NCBI RefSeq assembly: GCF_028858725.1
Contig: NC_084790.1
Location: 5,834,001 to 5,898,000 of the forward strand
DNA length: 64,000 nucleotides
Source of the DNA: Colius striatus
Taxonomy: Eukaryota; Chordata; Aves; Coliiformes; Coliidae
Direction: 5' to 3'
Shown in pieces: positions 60,801 through 64,000 of the stretch (the first letter of the stretch is position 1; every line of letters starts with the position of its first letter). The notes under the pieces were generated by a model that had not been told where the DNA came from, did not search any database, and worked only from the letters and a program-made list of their open reading frames with translations. Made by a program: the position numbers and the translations under genes.

Positions 60801-63800
60801 TGTGTTTGTCAACTCTCATATTGACTGCAAGAGGCTGGTTGCTGCTAACCCCGTGCATGCCCATCCAAGAGGAACCTGCTTTCCTGCTTGGAGATGGGCT
60901 GAGGGTCCACTGCCCCCTGGTATTTGGGGGTGTTGATGTACGACATGCTCCAGGGAAGCAGCTCTCATCTGCTCGGAGCACCTCTTAGCCACCATCATAC
61001 TCCGCCACTGCTTCCCCAGGACAGCTTTCCTGGCTTTGCACCTCCAAAATGAGATGAGAGGCACTGGGGCAGGTGGACCCACTGCTTTGCCCCCTCTTTC
61101 TGTCCCCCAGGCTGCTGGTGGGAGCCCCCCAAGATGTGGAGCCGACAAACAGCACGCGGACAGGTGCCGTCTACGCCTGTCCCCTCACCGCTGACACGGG
61201 CGACTGCCAGCGGCTCGACATCGAGTTGAAGAGTACGTGAGCACTCTGAGGAACCCCAAAATGCTCCCCCAACCCCAGCACCTTTGAGGGTGGGGAGGTG
61301 GTGTCCCCACTCTCAGGCTGCTTCCCCCTCGCGCAGGTGAGCCGGACAAGGCCATCATCGATGACATGTGGCTGGGAGTGACGGTGGCCAGCCAGCGGCA
61401 GCCAGCTGGGAGGGTGCTGGTGAGTGCACGTGCACCCCAACATTTCACACACACGTGCCGGTGCCACGCTGCCACCTCACACGGCTGCACTAGAGAGCTG
61501 TTGGTGGGCCTTTCCCATGGGCCTCGCACGTGTCCCCAGCACGGTGGCAGCAGGCAGGGGGTGTGGTGGCCCCTGTTTTTTGGGGTGCTGAGGCGGGCAC
61601 GGCGCTGTCCCGGCAGGCCTGTGCTCACCGGTACACCAAGGTGCTGTGGTCGGGCAGCGAGGACCAGCGGCGCATGGTTGGCAAGTGCTACGTGCGGGGC
61701 AACGACCTGCGGCTCAACATCAGCGATGAGTGGCAGACCTACCACAACGAGATGTGCAACTCCAACACCGACACCGACGAGACCGGCATGTGCCAGATGG
61801 GCACCAGCGCCGGCTTCACTGCCAACATCATCTACTTCGGGGCGCCCGGCGCCTATAACTGGCAAGGTGCGTGTGCTGGGGAGGGACAGGGCTGGGCAGC
61901 CCCTTCCCTGAGCACCCCTGGAGCCTGTGCCACAGAATCTCACAGAATCATTACGGCTGGGAGAGACCTTTAAGATCATCGAGTCCAACCATGACCCTCA
62001 CACTGCCAAGCCCAGCACTAACCTACAGCCCTCAGCATCTCAGCTGTGCGTCTTTTAAATAGCTCCAGGGACGGGGACTCCCCCACCTCCCCGGGCAGCC
62101 TGGGACAGGGGCTGACAACCCCCGTGGTAAAAAAGTTCTTCCTAACGTGCAGTCTGATCCTCCCCTGGCACAACTTGAGGCTGTTTCCTTGCGTCCTGTC
62201 ATTTGCTACTCTCAAGTAGTTGTGCTGAGGGATCAATGTCTCCTCTCAGCCTCCTCTTCTCCAGGCTGAACACCTGCCCCCAGCTCCCTCAGCCCTTCCT
62301 CATCAGACTTGCTCTCCAGACCCTTCCTCAGTGCTGGTGCCCTTCTCTGGACATGCTCCAGCCCCTCAATGTCTTTCTTGTAGTGAGGGGGCCAAAACTG
62401 AACACAGCACTCAAGGTGCAGCCTCACCAGCACCCAGTAGAAGAGGACAATCACTTCTTTGGCCCTGCTGGCCACACTATTTCCGATAAAGCTAGGGTGC
62501 CATTTGCCTTCTTGGCCACCTGGGCACACTGCTGGCTCCCATTCAGGCAGCTGTTGATCAACATCCCCAGGTCCTTTCCCTTTGGGCATCTTTCCAGCCC
62601 CTCTGCCCCAGCCTGTAGCATTGCCTGGGCTTGGTGTGACCCGGGTGCAGGACCCAACACTTGGCCTTGTTGAACCTCATACAACTGGCCTCAGCTCAGT
62701 ACCCTCACAGGGCATCCCCTCGTGTGTGCACACTGGAGCACGTCGGTGTGTGTCTCTGTGTGTGTGCTTATGTGCCCACGTGTGCATGGTGAGCATACAC
62801 ATCTGCGTGTTTGTGTGTGAGGATGTGCCTGAGGGTGCCCTACACTTATCACTGGTGTGTACCTTGGCGTGTGCTTATCTGCACACCCCGTGTGCGTGGG
62901 TGAGCGTGTCTGTGTGCGCACACATGTGTGCAGGCGGGTAAGGGCAGCAGGGCCAGGGTTAACCTCCCCTTCCTGCCGTTGCAGGTACCGACTACATGCT
63001 GCAGCGGGAGATGTGGGACCTTCACGACTTCTCCTACCCCAACAAGAAGAATGGCAATACCTATATAGGTATGGGAAAGCAGGGCAGAGGGCTTCGCTTG
63101 CAGGGGCCCTGAGGGTGTTTGGGGCGAGGAGATGGTTTTTAAGAAAACCTTGGGGACGATGTTAAAGGGGTTTAGGTGGGCTTGGAGACCCCCCCCAGGG
63201 ATGCCATGAGCAGGGGCACAGTGGTTGACAACGCAGTGTTCAGAGGCTGGAGGGGATCACACGGGGCTGGGGGCATGAGGGGGCTCTGTGCAGGCCCCTG
63301 TCTCACCGGAGGCTTTGGCGCAGGGTACACAGCGGAGGTGGGCAGCGCGGTGCTGCAGCAGGATGCGGTGACGGTGGTGACGGGCGCTCCCCGGTACCAG
63401 CACACGGGGGCCGTGTACCTGCTGAGCCGCAGCCCCCAGCAGACGCTGCAGAGGAGCCTCCTCCTGCCCGGCCATCAGGTCGGCTCCTACTTTGGCAGCG
63501 CCGTGGCCCTGGCAGATCTCAACAACGATGGGTGAGGGCAGTGGGCCAGGACCCCCCCAGGTCCCATGGTAGGGGTCTCGCCTGGGGCAGCTCGAATGAG
63601 GTCTCTGTGGGTCGTAGCATGGGGAGGGCTTTTGGGGGAGTCATCATTTCATGACTCATGACTTTGTGAGTCCCCACTCATTCTGGGGTGTCGGGGGAGT
63701 TGTCTCACAGCCCCCAGCCCAACTGGCCCCTCGGCCCCGCAGGTGGCAGGACCTGGTGGTAGGAGCCCCCTACTACTTCCAGCGGAAGCAGGAGGTGGGA

Positions 63801-63936
63801 GGTGCGGTCTACGTCTACATGAATGAGGTGGGGGGCTTCCAGTCCCACCCCAGCCTGGTCCTCACCGGCCCCAGCTACTCTGCCTTCGGCTTCGCCGTGG
63901 CGAGCATCGGCGACATCAACCAGGACGGCTTCCAGG
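54619..63936 (+). CDS. ITGA3: ITGA3, integrin alpha-3 (exons 1-7, 3' part beyond window)
   Basis: Alpha chain of the laminin-binding integrin alpha3beta1, a type I membrane receptor of epithelial basement-membrane adhesion. Coding exons are 54619-54803, 61111-61232, 61337-61419, 61617-61866, 62985-63068, 63324-63531 and 63743-63936. Their lengths (185, 122, 83, 250, 84, 208, 194) keep one frame through all junctions, giving about 375 residues. Signal peptide is residues 1-25; the mature chain starts FNLD. FG-GAP beta-propeller repeats follow, with family landmarks [48 protein letters not shown] and GAPGAYNW. Ca2+-binding loops are DLNNDGWQD (306-314) and DINQDGFQ (from 368). These match ITGA3 better than the related ITGA6 or ITGA7. 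Thigh, calf, transmembrane and tail domains lie beyond the window. Confidence 0.96.
54882..54915. repeat. (GGA)n microsatellite in ITGA3 intron 1
   Basis: About eleven uninterrupted GGA/AGG units just inside the intron, 80 bp after the exon 1 donor. Confidence 0.95.
59140..60253. promoter_or_regulatory. ITGA3: AP-1 motif cluster in ITGA3 intron 1 (candidate enhancer)
   Basis: Six perfect TGAGTCA/TGACTCA heptamers lie at 59140, 59161, 59473, 59589, 60199 and 60247. Chance expectation for 1.1 kb at even base composition is about 0.14. AP-1 drives many epithelial adhesion genes. Enhancer function here is inferred. Confidence 0.5.
61111..61232 (+). CDS. ITGA3: ITGA3 exon 2
   Basis: Acceptor TCCCCCAG|GCTG; donor AAGA|GTACGT. 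Encodes residues 62-102 ([18 protein letters not shown]) with an N-glycosylation sequon at N75 (NST). It corresponds to the human segment containing TNRTGAVYLCPL. Confidence 0.93.
61337..61419 (+). CDS. ITGA3: ITGA3 exon 3
   Basis: Acceptor GCGCAG|GTGAGC; donor GTGCTG|GTGAGT. Encodes residues 103-130 including [14 protein letters not shown], highly conserved in ITGA3. Confidence 0.94.
61617..61866 (+). CDS. ITGA3: ITGA3 exon 4
   Basis: Acceptor CCGGCAG|GCCTGT; donor GGCAAG|GTGCGT. Encodes residues 131-213, including [20 protein letters not shown] and [13 protein letters not shown], with the conserved cysteines C132, C154, C177 and C189. It ends in GAPGAYNW. N164-I-S is a sequon; the human protein reads DSS at this point. 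Confidence 0.96.
61932..62697 (-). mobile_element. CR1 LINE fragment in ITGA3 intron 4 (antisense to gene)
   Basis: Plus strand begins CACAGAATCATTACGGCTGG, the complement of a CR1 3' end, and continues about 765 bp toward the 5' part of the CR1 3' region. It carries an [10 protein letters not shown]-like shadow in translation. 5'-truncated and non-functional. It makes up most of intron 4. Confidence 0.9.
62720..62938. repeat. GT-rich degenerate repeat in ITGA3 intron 4
   Basis: Irregular GTGTGTGTGC/CACACGTGTG-like sequence of about 220 bp following the CR1 fragment. Alternating purine-pyrimidine content is high. Confidence 0.75.
62985..63068 (+). CDS. ITGA3: ITGA3 exon 5
   Basis: Acceptor GTTGCAG|GTACCG; donor ATATAG|GTATGG. 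Encodes residues 214-241 ([17 protein letters not shown], then NTYIG). Confidence 0.93.
   Translation, partial: VPTTCCSGRCGTFTTSPTPTRRMAIPI
63324..63531 (+). CDS. ITGA3: ITGA3 exon 6 (FG-GAP repeat)
   Basis: Acceptor GGCGCAG|GGTACA; donor GATGG|GTGAGG. Encodes residues 242-311 with [17 protein letters not shown] and [15 protein letters not shown]. The intron cuts the Ca2+-binding loop at Gly311, as expected for alpha3. Confidence 0.96.
63743..63936 (+). CDS. ITGA3: ITGA3 exon 7 (FG-GAP repeat)
   Basis: Acceptor CCCCGCAG|GTGGCA; donor TTCCAGG|GTGAGG. Encodes residues 311-375 with [22 protein letters not shown] and [15 protein letters not shown]. The next exon lies outside the window. Confidence 0.95.
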
Positions 63937-64000
63937 GTGAGGTGCTGGGGACCCTTGTGAGGGGAGCCATGGTGGGACGGTGGAGGGGGGCTGCATCCAC

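Larger units (their letters stand above)
54804..61110 (+). other. ITGA3: ITGA3 intron 1
   Basis: GT-AG intron of 6307 bp. It contains a GGA repeat near its start, a cluster of AP-1 motifs at 59140-60253 and two CpG-rich blocks (about 59390-59660 and 60330-60660). No coding exon could be supported within it. Confidence 0.9.
61867..62984 (+). other. ITGA3: ITGA3 intron 4
   Basis: GT-AG intron of 1118 bp, mostly made of an antisense CR1 fragment (61932-62697) followed by a GT-rich degenerate repeat. Introns 2, 3, 5 and 6 (61233-61336, 61420-61616, 63069-63323, 63532-63742) are 104-255 bp and hold nothing notable. Confidence 0.9.

Noticed and set aside
62720-62938. CRISPR-like or regular repeat array
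   Set aside because: Irregular GT-rich microsatellite without spacer structure, in a vertebrate intron.

Overview
The window is vertebrate nuclear DNA, almost certainly from a bird. Four copies of CR1, the dominant avian LINE, are recognisable by their reverse-transcriptase fragment or by the typical 3' end (runs such as 'gattctatgattctatga' and 'gggttggaagggacc'). Genes are compact, with short GC-rich introns, which fits a microchromosome. There are no bacterial-type operons. Nearly all long open frames are chance frames in GC-rich DNA.

Three protein-coding genes are supported, in the order DLX4 (+), DLX3 (-), ITGA3 (+, cut by the right edge). This is the order and orientation of the mammalian DLX4-DLX3-ITGA3 neighbourhood near the HOXB cluster (human 17q21). 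DLX4 has three coding exons (38290-41078) giving 245 aa. DLX3 has three coding exons (50527-47751) giving 283 aa. The two are a tail-to-tail DLX bigene pair with 6.7 kb between stop codons. In both, the second intron splits the homeodomain at the same residue, between the last Gln of TQTQ and the Val of VKIWF. ITGA3 has seven coding exons in the window (54619-63936). They encode the signal peptide and the first ~375 residues of the beta-propeller head, and all splice phases close in frame.

Layout: 1-38.1 kb is a gene-free flank upstream of DLX4. It holds three CR1 fragments, simple repeats, a 32-bp minisatellite and several AT-rich islands dense in homeodomain cores (TAATTA/TAATTG) that look like enhancers. 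38.1-41.5 kb is DLX4 with a GC-box/CRE promoter. 41.5-46.4 kb is the intergenic space, including an element with an inverted pair of homeodomain cores just after DLX4 and an orphan CpG-rich block. 46.4-50.7 kb is DLX3 with its 1.3-kb 3' UTR and CCAAT promoter. 50.8-54.6 kb is the DLX3/ITGA3 boundary, with CTCF-like motifs, a degenerate minisatellite and the CpG-island promoter of ITGA3. 54.6-64.0 kb is ITGA3, whose 6.3-kb first intron contains a dense cluster of AP-1 sites.

DLX3 and DLX4 are homeodomain transcription factors of ectoderm, branchial arch and skeletal development. ITGA3 is the alpha chain of the laminin receptor alpha3beta1 in epithelia. They are syntenic neighbours, and nothing in the sequence shows a joint pathway. 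I found no new gene system. The more interesting observations are regulatory, together with an apparently intact avian DLX4.
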